Assembly: GCF_022378335.1 (NCBI RefSeq)
Contig: NZ_JAIQCI010000003.1
Span: 186,001-250,000, forward strand
DNA length: 64,000 bases
DNA from: Croceicoccus hydrothermalis
GTDB lineage: Bacteria > Pseudomonadota > Alphaproteobacteria > Sphingomonadales > Sphingomonadaceae
Reading direction: 5' to 3'
Below, piece after piece: positions 8,501 to 17,388 of the stretch. Within the stretch, counting starts at the first letter, position 1. Each line of letters starts with the position of its first letter. The translations under genes were made by a program, and so were the position numbers. The notes under the pieces were generated by a model. The model did no database searches. It worked only from the letters and a program-made list of their open reading frames with translations, and had not been told where the DNA came from.

Positions 8501-9842
8501 GCCCGGTAATGCGCGATGCGCGCGCCTGCACCGGGATGAGGATCCGGTCGGGATCGACCCGCGCCGCGCCCTCGGCCGCGAAATTGACGAGCGCCATGTC
8601 CGCCATCGCGATCCGGTCGGCTGCGAGCGCATATTGGACCGTCGGCGCCGCGAACGCGCCGTCGAGCGTGAGGTTGCCGCGCACGCCCGACCCGCTCAGA
8701 TTTTCGGCGAGCACCGACGGGCGGGTGAGCGCCAGCGTGATCTTCATGTCGTCGAAACTGTTGTCGGAAAGATCGATGATGCCGTCCGCACCCACGCGCA
8801 GCGCGTCGCTTTCGATCGTGCCGATAAGATTCGCGCTGCGTTCGTTCAGCGCGCCGGTCATGTCGATGGTGGTCACGGGGCCGAGCAAGGCCGCCGTCTG
8901 CCCTTCGAACAGGCGCGCCACGCGCGTCGGCCCGCGCACGGTAAAGGTGCCGTCACGCGCCAGGATAGCGAGCCGTGCAAATTCCGAGCCGCCCAGATTG
9001 GCGGCAAGCCGGCCGTTCCACCGCGCCCAGTCGCCCCGGCCCGATAGGTCGAGCGCAACCGGCTGATCCAGCCCGGCGAGCGTGGTGACCACCCCGCCCT
9101 GCGGCGCGAGCAGCTTCACATCGATGTCGAGCCGGTTTTCCTCCGGCACCGCGTCGAGTGTGAGCGCAAGCCGGTCGCCGCCCGTCGCATCCGCCCCGCC
9201 GATCGTCCGCGCGTCGAGAGCGACCAGCGCGCGCCCGTCGGCGATATGCGCCTCGCCGCCGAGGGACAGCACGCGCCGCTCCCCCGTGACGGCCTCGCCG
9301 ACGACGAACCGATCCACGCGCAGGACGCCAATATCGATGTCGAGATCGGGAAGCAGCGGGCCCTCGCTTTCCGTCTCGTTGAACTGGGGCAGACGCGCGA
9401 GCGTGATCCGCTCCGCCGTGGCGCTGCGCACGTCGACATGGTTGTTCACGAAGGCGAACGGGCGCCAGTCGACGCGCAATTCGGGCGAGGACAGGAACAC
9501 CCCGCGCGGGTCCGACACGGTGAAATCGTGCAGCACCATCGCGCCATAGAGCGAACCGTCGATGCGGCCGATGTCGATTTCCATGCCGTTTTCGAATTCG
9601 AGCCCGGCGATCTGCTCGGCGACGAACCGCCGGCCCGGCTGCGTATTGAGGCCGAAGATCACCAGCGCGACCAGCACGGCAATACCGACGAGGACGATCG
9701 CAACGCCCTTCGCGACGCGGACGGGCCAGCGGCGATGCGTGCGGGTGTCCTCGCCGCTCTCCACCATGGTGTCGTCGCCGCGCACTTCTTCGGCGGTTTC
9801 GTCCGTCACCGGCTGCTCTTCCCCGTCCCGCATATCCGCCAT
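5556..9842 (-). CDS. tamB: Translocation and assembly module subunit TamB
   Basis: 1428-residue AsmA/TamB-like protein. There is a cytosolic charged N-terminus, one membrane helix at about residues 46-66 (VAIVLVGIAVLVALVIFGL), then a very long repetitive beta-strand periplasmic body and the conserved C-terminal DUF490/TamB domain ending SIRYRKNY. TamB spans the periplasm and works with the Omp85 protein TamA in inserting some outer-membrane proteins; members of this superfamily also shuttle phospholipids. It starts on the last base of the tamA stop (TGATG). Length and order tamA-tamB are as expected. Confidence 0.95.
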   Translation of the reverse strand: MADMRDGEEQPVTDETAEEVRGDDTMVESGEDTRTHRRWPVRVAKGVAIVLVGIAVLVALVIFGLNTQPGRRFVAEQIAGLEFENGMEIDIGRIDGSLYGAMVLHDFTVSDPRGVFLSSPELRVDWRPFAFVNNHVDVRSATAERITLARLPQFNETESEGPLLPDLDIDIGVLRVDRFVVGEAVTGERRVLSLGGEAHIADGRALVALDARTIGGADATGGDRLALTLDAVPEENRLDIDVKLLAPQGGVVTTLAGLDQPVALDLSGRGDWARWNGRLAANLGGSEFARLAILARDGTFTVRGPTRVARLFEGQTAALLGPVTTIDMTGALNERSANLIGTIESDALRVGADGIIDLSDNSFDDMKITLALTRPSVLAENLSGSGVRGNLTLDGAFAAPTVQYALAADRIAMADMALVNFAAEGAARVDPDRILIPVQARASRITGLDTVAGGTLADVRLAGDIAIQGPRILSDNMRIQSDRIDANVILLADMSTGLYTGAIDGRIDNYRVESVGIFDITTDVDLRTEAGGYALAGRVSVRSRRLENESVRDFLGGNALASANVRYAPDGTINFTNLRLEAPLVRITGGSGRYSTDGRIAFNADAITDAYGRVGVRVAGTITDPQATITAENPNFGIGLANLNAEIRGTGNGTGYRLDLTGDTDYGALTADVTLGLGDATTVQINSANLGGIDFTGSLRQTSAGPFAGRLLANGRGLTGVVRLDAEGRYQEALFNLRANDTTLEGPANLAIGSAKIDGRVVLYDQPYVVAAAQLARVRYGSFDINAARATVDYRGGTGKAKLLAEGTSGVPFRVALNADMTPQLWRAAVKGRVRGIDFATVNPARIVPGNGSYELMPTRIDFGSGNLRLAGTYGDGIKVQSRLDSLDMAIVNAFVPGLGLGGNATGSLDFAQAGPNAFPRADARLSIDDFTRTTAASVSQPVDINFVGKLLTNGGEARAVMRRRGTVIGRMVASLNPLPPGAGPWTQRLLMAPLSGGIRYNGPADTLFSFAGQPDQRLSGPIGVAADFSGRVSDPDLAGIIRAKSLTYENLTYGTRLTNMALQGRFDGSELRIERMTATAGDGSVEASGYVSLAADSGYPMDVSVTLDDARLARSDMIRASATGQLRLSKSAGQTALLSGQLLLPETRYQIIRQGAAEVPELTGVRFKPPRGPVRITGDEEPETQPGIFDQLRLDIDLNAPERLYVSGMGLESEWDADLTIGGTSTAPRLSGEVSLIRGTLGFAGRSFELVEGRIGFTGGSTIDPVLNLVASEEIEDVTVRVNVAGRAMDPQISFASTPGLPQDEIVSRILFGSSIGNLSTIQAVQLAASLNSLRGSGGGLNPLGTLRSATGVDRLRILGADEASGRGTALAAGQYITDDIYVELITDARGFTATQLEISLTPALSILSQAGGSGRTDASIRYRKNY

Positions 9843-12175
9843 CAGAACGCCTGCCCGATTGAAACATAGACCGCGACCGAGCTTTCACCCGGCTGCTTGT
9901 CGATGGGCATCGCCACGTCGAGCCGGAGCGGCCCGAAATTGGTATAGAACCGCCCGCCGAGACCGACGCCGTAACGAAGGCCCGAAAAATCGGGCACGCT
10001 GTCGAGGTAGACCTGCCCCGCATCGACGAAGCCGACGACGCCGAAATTGCCGAACCGGTAGCGCGCCTCGACCGCGAGCTCGTTGAAACTGAGCCCGCCG
10101 AGCGGCCGGAAGCGGAACGGATTGGCGGTTTCGTCCGGATCCTCGGGGTCGAAATTCGGGTTGGGCACCTCGACCTTGGGCCCGAGTTCATGGAACCCGA
10201 ACCCGCGCACCGAACCGCCGCCCCCGGCGTAGAACCGGCGCGACGGCGCGAGGTCGAAGCGGTCGATCCCCTGAATTGTGCCGGCCGCCACCCGCGCCGC
10301 AAGCACGATGGAATCGGTCGCCGGGTAATAGGCGCTCGCCGCGAGACGGGCGCGTACGTAGGTGTCGAAGGAATCCTGCACCGAGGCTTCGGGTTCGATG
10401 AGCGCGGTGACGCGAAACCCGCTCGTCGGGTCGAGCAGGCTCTTCGTGCTGTCCAGCCCGACCTGCCCGGTCAGCCCGGCGATGCCGAAGGTGCGGCGCC
10501 GCACCTCGCCGAGGTCGAAATCGTAATCCTCCTCGATCGTGCCGAGCAGCTGCACGCCATAGGCATAGGTCAGCGGTTTCTGCCAGATGGAGGTGGAATC
10601 GTAATTCACCCGCGCGGCGAGCCGGCCGGTGAGCGCCTCGAACGCGTCGAAATCGCTGCGCAAGGCCTCGGCGGCGATTTCGAAGGTGCGGTCGCGGCGG
10701 CCGGCATTGGACCGGCGGAACGTCACGCCCGCGCCCTGCTCCTGCGTGCCGGCGATGGCGCGGGCGATCAATGCGCCTTCGGGCGGGAACAGATTGCGAT
10801 GCGTCCATGTCGCCTCGACCCGCGCGCCCTGCCCGGTGCCGTAACCGGCGCTGCCGGCGATGGTGCGCGGCGGTCCGGCGTCCTGCTCGACCAGCACGGT
10901 GGCGTATTCCGCGGGGCCGCCCTCGACCGTGCCGGCATCCTCGCCGGTGCGCTGCGGCTCGACCGTGACGGTGTTGAACAAGCCCGTCGCGACGAGCGCC
11001 TGACGCAGGTCGTCGACCATGTCGCTATCGTAAAGCTCGCCCCGCTCGAAGCGGGCGAGCACGGCGACGTGCTCCGCATCGAAGGCAAGATCGCCCGTCG
11101 TCTCGATCCCGCCGAACACCGCGCGCGGCCCGGTATCGACCGGCAGGGTATAGACCCCGCCCCCCGTTTCGGCGTCGAGCAATATGTCGCGCTGGCCGAC
11201 GGCGGCGAACGGATAGCCATTGTGCGGAAGTGCCACGGCCACGTTCGCCTCCGCCCCCTGCACCCGCGTGGCGACGATAGGCTCGCCGATGGAAAGGGGC
11301 AGGTTTTCGCGGATGAGATCGGGCGGCGTCGTGGGCTCGGCATCGATGACGATGTCGGCAAATTCGTAACGCTGTCCGGGCGTGACGTCGATCACGGCGG
11401 TCAGCGGCTGACCATCGGCGACGTCGGCGCGGTCGATGCGCGTCTCGACACTGGCGCCGAACCACCCTTCGGAGGCGAGGATACGCTCGATCAGGACGCT
11501 GTCCTCGGTCAGCCGGGCGGACACCTGCGCGACATTGTTCGCGGTGCGATCGTCCGACCGCAGGGCGGACAGATCGTTGAACATGTCGCGGATGTTCACA
11601 TCCGTTTCCGCGTCGATTTCGTCGATCCCGTTGAGCGCGATTTCATACGAAACCTCGGTCACCTCGGTATCTTCCTCGCCCTCGGCAAATTCCACCGGCT
11701 CCACCTCGAACGCGGAAATGGGCGGGAGCGGCGCGGTCAGCTCCGCATCGCGCACGGGCGCATCGCCGATCTCCTCCACCGCGTCGCCATCGGCCAGCGC
11801 CGGATCGCCAAGCGGAGCGTCCGCGCCCATTTCGGGTTCCGCATCGGCCTGCTCCTCGGCAAGGCGGCGTTCGAACTCCGCAATGGATTCCAGCGGCATG
11901 TCGAGCGCGGGGTCGCTTTCGGCATCGAGGTCGGGAATGGATTCTGCAAATTCCTCGTCCGAGATGATCGTTTCGACCTCGGGCAGGGTTACATCGGCGG
12001 GCGGCGCGGGCACGGGGAGAGGGTCGGCCTCGGTGTTATCCGCCGCCTGCGGCCCGGCACGATCGTAAGGCACCTCGGCATCCTGTGCCGCGGCGGCACC
12101 GACCTGCGCCATCGCCAGAAAAGACGCGCTGGCAAGGACATGCTTGCCAAATCGACCGATATGCGTTCCTGTCAT
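9842..12175 (-). CDS. tamA: Outer-membrane assembly factor TamA (Omp85/BamA family)
   Basis: 777 residues from the ATG at 12175, which begins a signal peptide (MTGTHIGRFGKHVLASASF, cleavage near AAAAQD); the open frame runs 26 codons further upstream without a signal. About 25-170 is a strongly acidic, probably disordered stretch. POTRA domains follow (for example PGQRYEFADIVID and VDTGPRAVFGGIETTG), then the 16-strand barrel with the Omp85 signature near FYAGGGGSVRGFGF and a terminal Phe (VSIGQAF). It recruits and inserts outer-membrane proteins together with TamB, which follows with a one-base overlap. The acidic extension is longer than in E. coli TamA. Confidence 0.93.
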   Translation of the reverse strand: MTGTHIGRFGKHVLASASFLAMAQVGAAAAQDAEVPYDRAGPQAADNTEADPLPVPAPPADVTLPEVETIISDEEFAESIPDLDAESDPALDMPLESIAEFERRLAEEQADAEPEMGADAPLGDPALADGDAVEEIGDAPVRDAELTAPLPPISAFEVEPVEFAEGEEDTEVTEVSYEIALNGIDEIDAETDVNIRDMFNDLSALRSDDRTANNVAQVSARLTEDSVLIERILASEGWFGASVETRIDRADVADGQPLTAVIDVTPGQRYEFADIVIDAEPTTPPDLIRENLPLSIGEPIVATRVQGAEANVAVALPHNGYPFAAVGQRDILLDAETGGGVYTLPVDTGPRAVFGGIETTGDLAFDAEHVAVLARFERGELYDSDMVDDLRQALVATGLFNTVTVEPQRTGEDAGTVEGGPAEYATVLVEQDAGPPRTIAGSAGYGTGQGARVEATWTHRNLFPPEGALIARAIAGTQEQGAGVTFRRSNAGRRDRTFEIAAEALRSDFDAFEALTGRLAARVNYDSTSIWQKPLTYAYGVQLLGTIEEDYDFDLGEVRRRTFGIAGLTGQVGLDSTKSLLDPTSGFRVTALIEPEASVQDSFDTYVRARLAASAYYPATDSIVLAARVAAGTIQGIDRFDLAPSRRFYAGGGGSVRGFGFHELGPKVEVPNPNFDPEDPDETANPFRFRPLGGLSFNELAVEARYRFGNFGVVGFVDAGQVYLDSVPDFSGLRYGVGLGGRFYTNFGPLRLDVAMPIDKQPGESSVAVYVSIGQAF

Positions 12176-12222
12176 GTGCAACCGCAATTCCCGCAGCGTC
12201 AAAATAAAGAGGTCCGCAACGG

Positions 12223-13428
12223 ATGATCGATCGCACGCCGACCGAACCACCATTCGCCGAAACCCCGAACGCCGAAACCTCGTATCCCAACCGTCTGCCC
12301 GTCGATGCCATGGAAAACAATAGCGAAAAGGACACAGACGCGCCCGATGCGGGCGAAACGATCGAAAACGGGGACCCCGGCGCGGTCGCGACCTGGCCGC
12401 ATCACATCCCGTTTTCGGGATGGCTGGCGGTGTTGAAACGCGTCTATGTGATGGTCGGTTTTCACAACCTCGGCCTGCTGGCGGGCGGGGTCGCGTTCTT
12501 TACCTTTCTCGCCATCACGCCGCTCATCGCCGCCACGGTCATGATCTATGGCCTCGTCGGCAATGTCGATCTCGTCGAGAAACAGATGCGCACCGTGGTC
12601 GAGGTGGTGCCGTCCGATGCCGCGCGCCTGATCGAGGATCAGCTCCTTGGCGTGGTCAATACCAGCAGCGAAGTCGCGGGATTCGCGCTCGTCATCGCGC
12701 TGTTCTTCGCGATCTATGGCGGAATGCGGGCGGCAAGCGGGCTCATCCGCGCATTGAACGTCATTAACGAGGAACCGGAAACGCGCAATATATTGCGGCT
12801 GACGCTGCGGGCGGCGGTGCTGACGCTGGCGGCGATCGGCATCGCGCTGATCGGGGTGGTGAGCGGGGCGGCGCTGACCTGGCTCGCGCGGCAGACCACG
12901 GTGTTCTTCGGGCCGTGGACGGGGTTTTTCATCAAGCTGCTGACCTATGGTGCGGCGGTCGCGCTCGGCAGTATCGGGTTTGCCATGATCATGCGGTTCG
13001 GGCCCGACCGGCGCCCGGCGAAATGGCGCTGGCTCGCGCCCGGGGCGGTATTGGCGACGATATTGTGGATCGGCGTGTCCTTCGCCTTTTCCGCCTATGT
13101 CGCCTATGTGTCGGATTATAACGCCACCTATGGCTCGCTATCGGCGATCGTCGTGTTCCTGATGTGGCTGTTCCTGTCGGCCTACGGCATATTGATCGGC
13201 GCGCTGCTCAATGCAGAAGCGGAGCGGCAGACGATCCAGGATTCGACCGAGGGGCCGGACCGCCCCATCGGCCATCGCGGCGCCGTGCTCGCCGACAGCC
13301 ATGTGAGCTTTGGACACAAGCAGGAACTCGCCGCGAAAAAGCGGGAACGGCGGGCGGAGCGCGCGGCGCAGAACGCGCGCGATACGCCCCGCCGCCCCGC
13401 CCTGCCGCGGATCAGAGGCGGCGGATGA
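12223..13428 (+). CDS. YihY/BrkB family inner-membrane protein
   Basis: 401 residues with about six membrane helices between residues 80 and 335 and charged ends. Family marks are the LAGGVAFFTFLAITPLIAA helix and GLIRALNVINEE. The C-terminal tail is Arg/Lys/Ala-rich and cytosolic. The family was once thought to include an RNase BN but is not a nuclease; its role is unsettled, possibly transport or envelope integrity. AGAGG stands upstream of the ATG at 12223. The first 85 residues are acidic and poorly conserved-looking, so a later start at 12310 is possible. It is divergent from tamA (47-bp gap) and overlaps the 3' end of mmsB by 17 bp. Confidence 0.88.
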   Translation: MIDRTPTEPPFAETPNAETSYPNRLPVDAMENNSEKDTDAPDAGETIENGDPGAVATWPHHIPFSGWLAVLKRVYVMVGFHNLGLLAGGVAFFTFLAITPLIAATVMIYGLVGNVDLVEKQMRTVVEVVPSDAARLIEDQLLGVVNTSSEVAGFALVIALFFAIYGGMRAASGLIRALNVINEEPETRNILRLTLRAAVLTLAAIGIALIGVVSGAALTWLARQTTVFFGPWTGFFIKLLTYGAAVALGSIGFAMIMRFGPDRRPAKWRWLAPGAVLATILWIGVSFAFSAYVAYVSDYNATYGSLSAIVVFLMWLFLSAYGILIGALLNAEAERQTIQDSTEGPDRPIGHRGAVLADSHVSFGHKQELAAKKRERRAERAAQNARDTPRRPALPRIRGGG

Positions 13429-14281
13429 TCGAGGAGAAATCCTTGCCGCCGTTTCCGTCGGCGTCGTGATCCTCGAACAGTTCCTTGGCCCGCTCGCCCA
13501 TCGGGGTCGCGCTTTCGGCCGATTTCGCCGCCGCCATGGCAAGGCGCAGGTCCTTCAGCATGAGATTGGTGGCAAAGCCGCCATCGTAATCATTGTCCGA
13601 CGGGCTTTGCGGGCCGACGCCGGGCACCGGGCAATAGCTCGTCATGGACCAGCATTGCCCCGATGACACCGACGCGATGTCGTAGAAATTCTGCGCATCG
13701 AGGCCCAGCCTTTCGGCCAGCTTGAACGCTTCGCACGTGCCGATCATCTGAATGCCGAGCAGCATGTTGTTGCAGATTTTCGCGGCCTGTCCGGCGCCAG
13801 CATCGCCCGCGCGGATGACCGCCTTGCCCATCGCCTCGAGCACGGGGCGTGCGCGTTCGCAGGCCTCCTGCGTGCCGCCCACCATGAAGGTCAGCGTGCC
13901 GCCATTGGCCGCGGCGATCCCGCCGGACACCGGCGCGTCGACCATGTCGTGCCCCGCCTCGGTCGCCTTGGCGATGACGGTGCGGCAGGTTTCGACGTCG
14001 ATGGTCGAACAATCGATGAGCACGGCGCTGCGCGGCGCATGGCCGATGACCGACCCTGTATAGACGCTTTTGACGATGTCGCCGTTGGGCAGCATGGACA
14101 CGACCGCATCGACGCCCTCCACCGCTTCGCGCACGGTGCCATAGGTGGCGATGCCTTTGGCCTGCGCGGTCTCCAGCGCCTCCGCCGACAGGTCGAATGC
14201 GGCGACCTCATGGCCGTTCTTCACCAGATTTGCGGCCATGCCGCTGCCCATGTTGCCAAGGCCGATAAATGCGATCTTCAT
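13412..14281 (-). CDS. mmsB: 3-Hydroxyisobutyrate dehydrogenase
   Basis: 289 residues; oxidises 3-hydroxyisobutyrate to methylmalonate semialdehyde with NAD+ in valine degradation. The Rossmann fingerprint is at residues 3-15 (IAFIGLGNMGSGM); the substrate loop is DAPVSGG; the catalytic Lys is in GQAAKICNN near residue 170. The start at 14281 gives the normal N-terminus; 13 extra upstream codons in frame have no similarity. It is the last gene of the valine operon, one base after the enoyl-CoA hydratase stop. The next enzyme in the pathway (mmsA) is not in this operon. It overlaps the convergent yihY-type gene by 17 bp. Confidence 0.95.
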   Translation of the reverse strand: MKIAFIGLGNMGSGMAANLVKNGHEVAAFDLSAEALETAQAKGIATYGTVREAVEGVDAVVSMLPNGDIVKSVYTGSVIGHAPRSAVLIDCSTIDVETCRTVIAKATEAGHDMVDAPVSGGIAAANGGTLTFMVGGTQEACERARPVLEAMGKAVIRAGDAGAGQAAKICNNMLLGIQMIGTCEAFKLAERLGLDAQNFYDIASVSSGQCWSMTSYCPVPGVGPQSPSDNDYDGGFATNLMLKDLRLAMAAAKSAESATPMGERAKELFEDHDADGNGGKDFSSIIRRL

Positions 14282-14282
14282 G

Positions 14283-15065
14283 TCAGCGTCCCTTCCACTG
14301 GGCTGCGCGCTTTTCGACAAACGCCTGCATGCCCTCTTTCTTGTCCTCGGTCGCGGTCAGAATCTGAAACGCGCGCCGCTCGAACAGCAATCCCTGATCG
14401 AGCGTGGTTTCAAACGCCGCGTCGACCATTTCCTTGTTCACCATCGCGGCGAGCGGCGCCATGCCGGCGATCGCCTCGGCCGCCTTCATCGCCTCGTCCA
14501 TGAGCTCGGCGGCGGGCACCACACGGGATACCAGCCCGCTGCGCTCCGCTTCCTCGGCATTCATGTTGCGCCCGGTCAGGCACATGTCCATCGCCTTCGC
14601 CTTGCCGACCGCGCGGGTGAGCCGCTGCGACCCGCCCATGCCCGGCGCCACGCCGAGCTTGATCTCCGGCTGTCCGAACATCGCGGTGTCGCTGGCGATG
14701 ATGAAATCGGCCATCATGGCAAGCTCGCACCCGCCGCCGAGCGCGAACCCGTTGACCGCGGCGATCCACGGCTTGCGCACCGCTTTGACAAGGCGGCTGG
14801 TCCAGCCGGCGAAGAAATCCTCGGTAAAGAATTGCGCGCTCGACTTGTCGACCATCTCCTTGATGTCGGCGCCGGCGGCAAACGCCTTCTCCCCGCTGCC
14901 GGTGAGAACGGCGCAGCGCTGGCTATCGTCCTCCTCATACTCCGCAAACGCGGCGATCAGATCCTCCAGAACCTGGGAATTGAGGGCATTCAATGCCTTG
15001 GGCCGGTTCAGCGTCATCAGCGTGACCGCGCCCTTCTGTTCGACGGTAATCGTTTCGTAGCTCAT
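14283..15065 (-). CDS. Enoyl-CoA hydratase (crotonase)
   Basis: 260 residues, crotonase fold. It has both catalytic glutamates in the expected places: in the oxyanion region [12 protein letters not shown] and in the helix with [17 protein letters not shown]; the oxyanion loop is [11 protein letters not shown]. It adds water to a 2-enoyl-CoA; in this operon that is methacrylyl-CoA to 3-hydroxyisobutyryl-CoA. The ATG at 15065 has GGAGA at good spacing and overlaps the upstream stop (ATGA). The most likely alternative is a short-chain crotonase of broader specificity. Confidence 0.92.
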   Translation of the reverse strand: MSYETITVEQKGAVTLMTLNRPKALNALNSQVLEDLIAAFAEYEEDDSQRCAVLTGSGEKAFAAGADIKEMVDKSSAQFFTEDFFAGWTSRLVKAVRKPWIAAVNGFALGGGCELAMMADFIIASDTAMFGQPEIKLGVAPGMGGSQRLTRAVGKAKAMDMCLTGRNMNAEEAERSGLVSRVVPAAELMDEAMKAAEAIAGMAPLAAMVNKEMVDAAFETTLDQGLLFERRAFQILTATEDKKEGMQAFVEKRAAQWKGR

Positions 15066-16108
15066 AGCGGTCTCCATTCCTCTTCCCCGTCCAGGGCTGC
15101 GAACAGCGCGTCGATGTCATCCTCGCGCACTGCGTCGGCCGTGGCCGGTTGCCATTGGGGATCGTTGTCCTTGTCCACGAGCAGGGCCCGCACGCCCTCT
15201 GCAAAATCGGGACGGGTGATGATGCGCCCGGCGGCGCGATATTCCATCGCCATGTTCGCGGCGAAATCCTCCGCCTCGGCGCCGAGCTGCAACTGGCGCA
15301 GCACCGCCTTGCAGCTTGTCGGGCTTTTCGTGCGAAGGGTCTTCAGCTCCTTTGCCGCCCAGTCGCTATCGTCGGCCTCCAGCGCGGCGAGGATCGTTTC
15401 CAGATCGTCGGAGGCGAAGAGCCGGTCGATCGCCTCCCGATTGGCCGCGATGCGGGCCTCGGGCGGGGTTTCGCTTGCCTCATCCAGGATGGCGGCGATG
15501 TCGCCCGGCTCGGCAATGATGCGGGCCTTCACCTCGGCGAGCTTTTCGGACGGGATGTAATGGGTGGCAATGCCCGCCCACACGCATTCCGCCCCGTCGA
15601 GCCGCGCCCCGGTCAACCCGATGAACTGCCCCACGCGCCCCGGCAGGCGCGGCAGATACCACCCGCCGCCCACGTCGCAGATAAGGCCGATGCCCGTTTC
15701 CGGCATGGCGAATTTCGTGTTCTCGGTCGCCACGCGGTACCGGCACGGCTGCGCGATGCCGACGCCGCCGCCCATGGTGATGCCGTCCATGAATGCCGCG
15801 ATCGGCTTGTCATAGGTGAACATCAGATGGTTGAGCCTGTATTCGAGGGCGAAGAATTCGCGCCCGCGCACGCCCGCATCCTCCATCGCCGATCGGCGCA
15901 GCAGGGTCACGTCGCCGCCCGCGCAGAAACCCCGCCCTTCGGCATGGTCGAGCAGCACGGCCCGGATCGCATCGTCCCCGGCCCAGCCGCGCAGCGCCTC
16001 CGTCATCGCCTCGCACATGTCGAGGGTGAGCGCATGGATCGCCTTGGGCCGGTTGAGCGAGATATGCCCCGCCGCCCCGTGCGCGTGAATATGTACGTCG
16101 TCGGTCAT
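15062..16108 (-). CDS. 3-Hydroxyisobutyryl-CoA hydrolase (enoyl-CoA hydratase/isomerase family)
   Basis: 348 residues. A crotonase-fold thioesterase distinguished from hydratases by its extra C-terminal half and by [21 protein letters not shown], and [20 protein letters not shown], the pattern of mammalian HIBCH. It releases 3-hydroxyisobutyrate from its CoA ester in valine degradation, protecting against build-up of methacrylyl-CoA. The true start is [11 protein letters not shown] at 16108; the longer open frame upstream overlaps the acyl-CoA dehydrogenase. It lies 20 bp after that gene and is coupled to the next by ATGA. Confidence 0.92.
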   Translation of the reverse strand: MTDDVHIHAHGAAGHISLNRPKAIHALTLDMCEAMTEALRGWAGDDAIRAVLLDHAEGRGFCAGGDVTLLRRSAMEDAGVRGREFFALEYRLNHLMFTYDKPIAAFMDGITMGGGVGIAQPCRYRVATENTKFAMPETGIGLICDVGGGWYLPRLPGRVGQFIGLTGARLDGAECVWAGIATHYIPSEKLAEVKARIIAEPGDIAAILDEASETPPEARIAANREAIDRLFASDDLETILAALEADDSDWAAKELKTLRTKSPTSCKAVLRQLQLGAEAEDFAANMAMEYRAAGRIITRPDFAEGVRALLVDKDNDPQWQPATADAVREDDIDALFAALDGEEEWRPL

Positions 16109-16128
16109 GTGCAGCCTTCGCTTGTCTA

Positions 16129-17274
16129 TCAATCGCGCAGGAGATCGCGGCCCACGATCATGCGCATGATCTGGTTCGTGCCTTCGAGAATGGAATGAAC
16201 GCGAAGGTCGCGCCACAGTTTCTCGATCGGGTAATCCTTGAGATAGCCGTAGCCGCCATGCAGTTGCAGTGCATGGTCGACGACGCGCGATCCGGTTTCG
16301 GTCGCGATCATCTTCGCCATCGCGGCAAAGCGCGTCTTGTCCGGCGCCTCGTTCGTGACCTTCACCGCGGCGAGGTAAAGCAGCGCGCGCGCCGCCTCCA
16401 GCTCTGCGGCCATTTCCGCGATGGTGAATTGCGTGTTCTGGAAATCGGCGATGGCCTTGCCGAACTGCGTCCGGTCCTTGGTATAGGCGATCGCCTCGTC
16501 CAGTGCGCGCTGCGCCCCGCCGAGCGAGCACGCCCCGATATTGAGCCGCCCGCCGTCAAGCCCGGTCATCGCGATGGAGAAACCCTGCCCCTCGTCGCCG
16601 ACGCGGTTTTCCTTGGGCACCTTTACATTGTCGAAGATGACCTGCGCGGTGGGCTGGTTCTTCCACCCCAGCTTCTTCTCGTTCGCGCCGAAGGACACGC
16701 CGTCCATGTCCTTTTCGATGACGAGGCACGAAATGCCCTTCGGTCCGTCGGCGCCGGTGCGGACCATCACGACGTAGATTTCATTCTCGCCGCCGCCCGA
16801 AATGAACTGCTTGGATCCGGTGACCTCGTAATGGTCGCCCTTGTCCACGGCCTTCGTCTTCAACGCCGCCGCGTCGGAACCCGAAGACGGTTCGGTCAGG
16901 CAATAGCTCGCCAGCCGGTCCATGCCGATGAGGTCGGGCAGATATTTCGATTTCACCGCCTCGCCGCCGAAACGGTCGATCATCCAGGCGGCCATGTTGT
17001 GGATCGAGATGAACGCGCTGGTCGAGGGGCAGCCATGGGCCATCGCCTCCATGATGAGCGCAGCCTCAAGCCGGCCGAGCCCGATCCCGCCCGATTCCTC
17101 CGACACGTAGATCGACCCGAAGCCCAGCTCTGCCGCCGCCTTGATCGTATCGCGGGGGAAGATCGCGTTCTCGTCCCATTCGCCGGCATGGGGCGTGATA
17201 TTGTCGGCGGTGAAGCGCTGCGCCATCTCCTGAATGGCGATCTGGTCGCCGGTCAGTGAAAACTGGTCTTCCAT
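16129..17274 (-). CDS. Acyl-CoA dehydrogenase, probably isobutyryl-CoA dehydrogenase
   Basis: 381-residue FAD flavoprotein. Three ACAD domains are visible: helical N-terminal (FTADNITPHAGEWDE), beta middle (YCLTEPSSGSDAA, the FAD/substrate loop, and KQFISGGGENEIYVV), and helical C-terminal (DRTQFGKAIADFQNTQF, GGYGYLKDYPIEKLWRD). The catalytic Glu is in SILEGTNQI near residue 363, where short-chain ACADs carry it. First gene of the valine operon, so isobutyryl-CoA to methacrylyl-CoA is the likely reaction, with electrons to ETF. Other branched short-chain substrates are possible. Confidence 0.92.
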   Translation of the reverse strand: MEDQFSLTGDQIAIQEMAQRFTADNITPHAGEWDENAIFPRDTIKAAAELGFGSIYVSEESGGIGLGRLEAALIMEAMAHGCPSTSAFISIHNMAAWMIDRFGGEAVKSKYLPDLIGMDRLASYCLTEPSSGSDAAALKTKAVDKGDHYEVTGSKQFISGGGENEIYVVMVRTGADGPKGISCLVIEKDMDGVSFGANEKKLGWKNQPTAQVIFDNVKVPKENRVGDEGQGFSIAMTGLDGGRLNIGACSLGGAQRALDEAIAYTKDRTQFGKAIADFQNTQFTIAEMAAELEAARALLYLAAVKVTNEAPDKTRFAAMAKMIATETGSRVVDHALQLHGGYGYLKDYPIEKLWRDLRVHSILEGTNQIMRMIVGRDLLRD

Positions 17275-17388
17275 CGTGTCTCGTTTCCTCTTCAGCCGCG
17301 AAGGCGCGGTCGATCATTCTTGTGGCCGCCGCCTTCGCCGCGCGGCGGGACGGGTGTTTCCTTACCTACGCATCGCGGGCCGCGCGGT

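Noticed and set aside
10190-12226. 678-codon frame antisense to tamA
   Set aside because: Shadow of the TamA gene with Arg/Gly/His-rich content and no domain.
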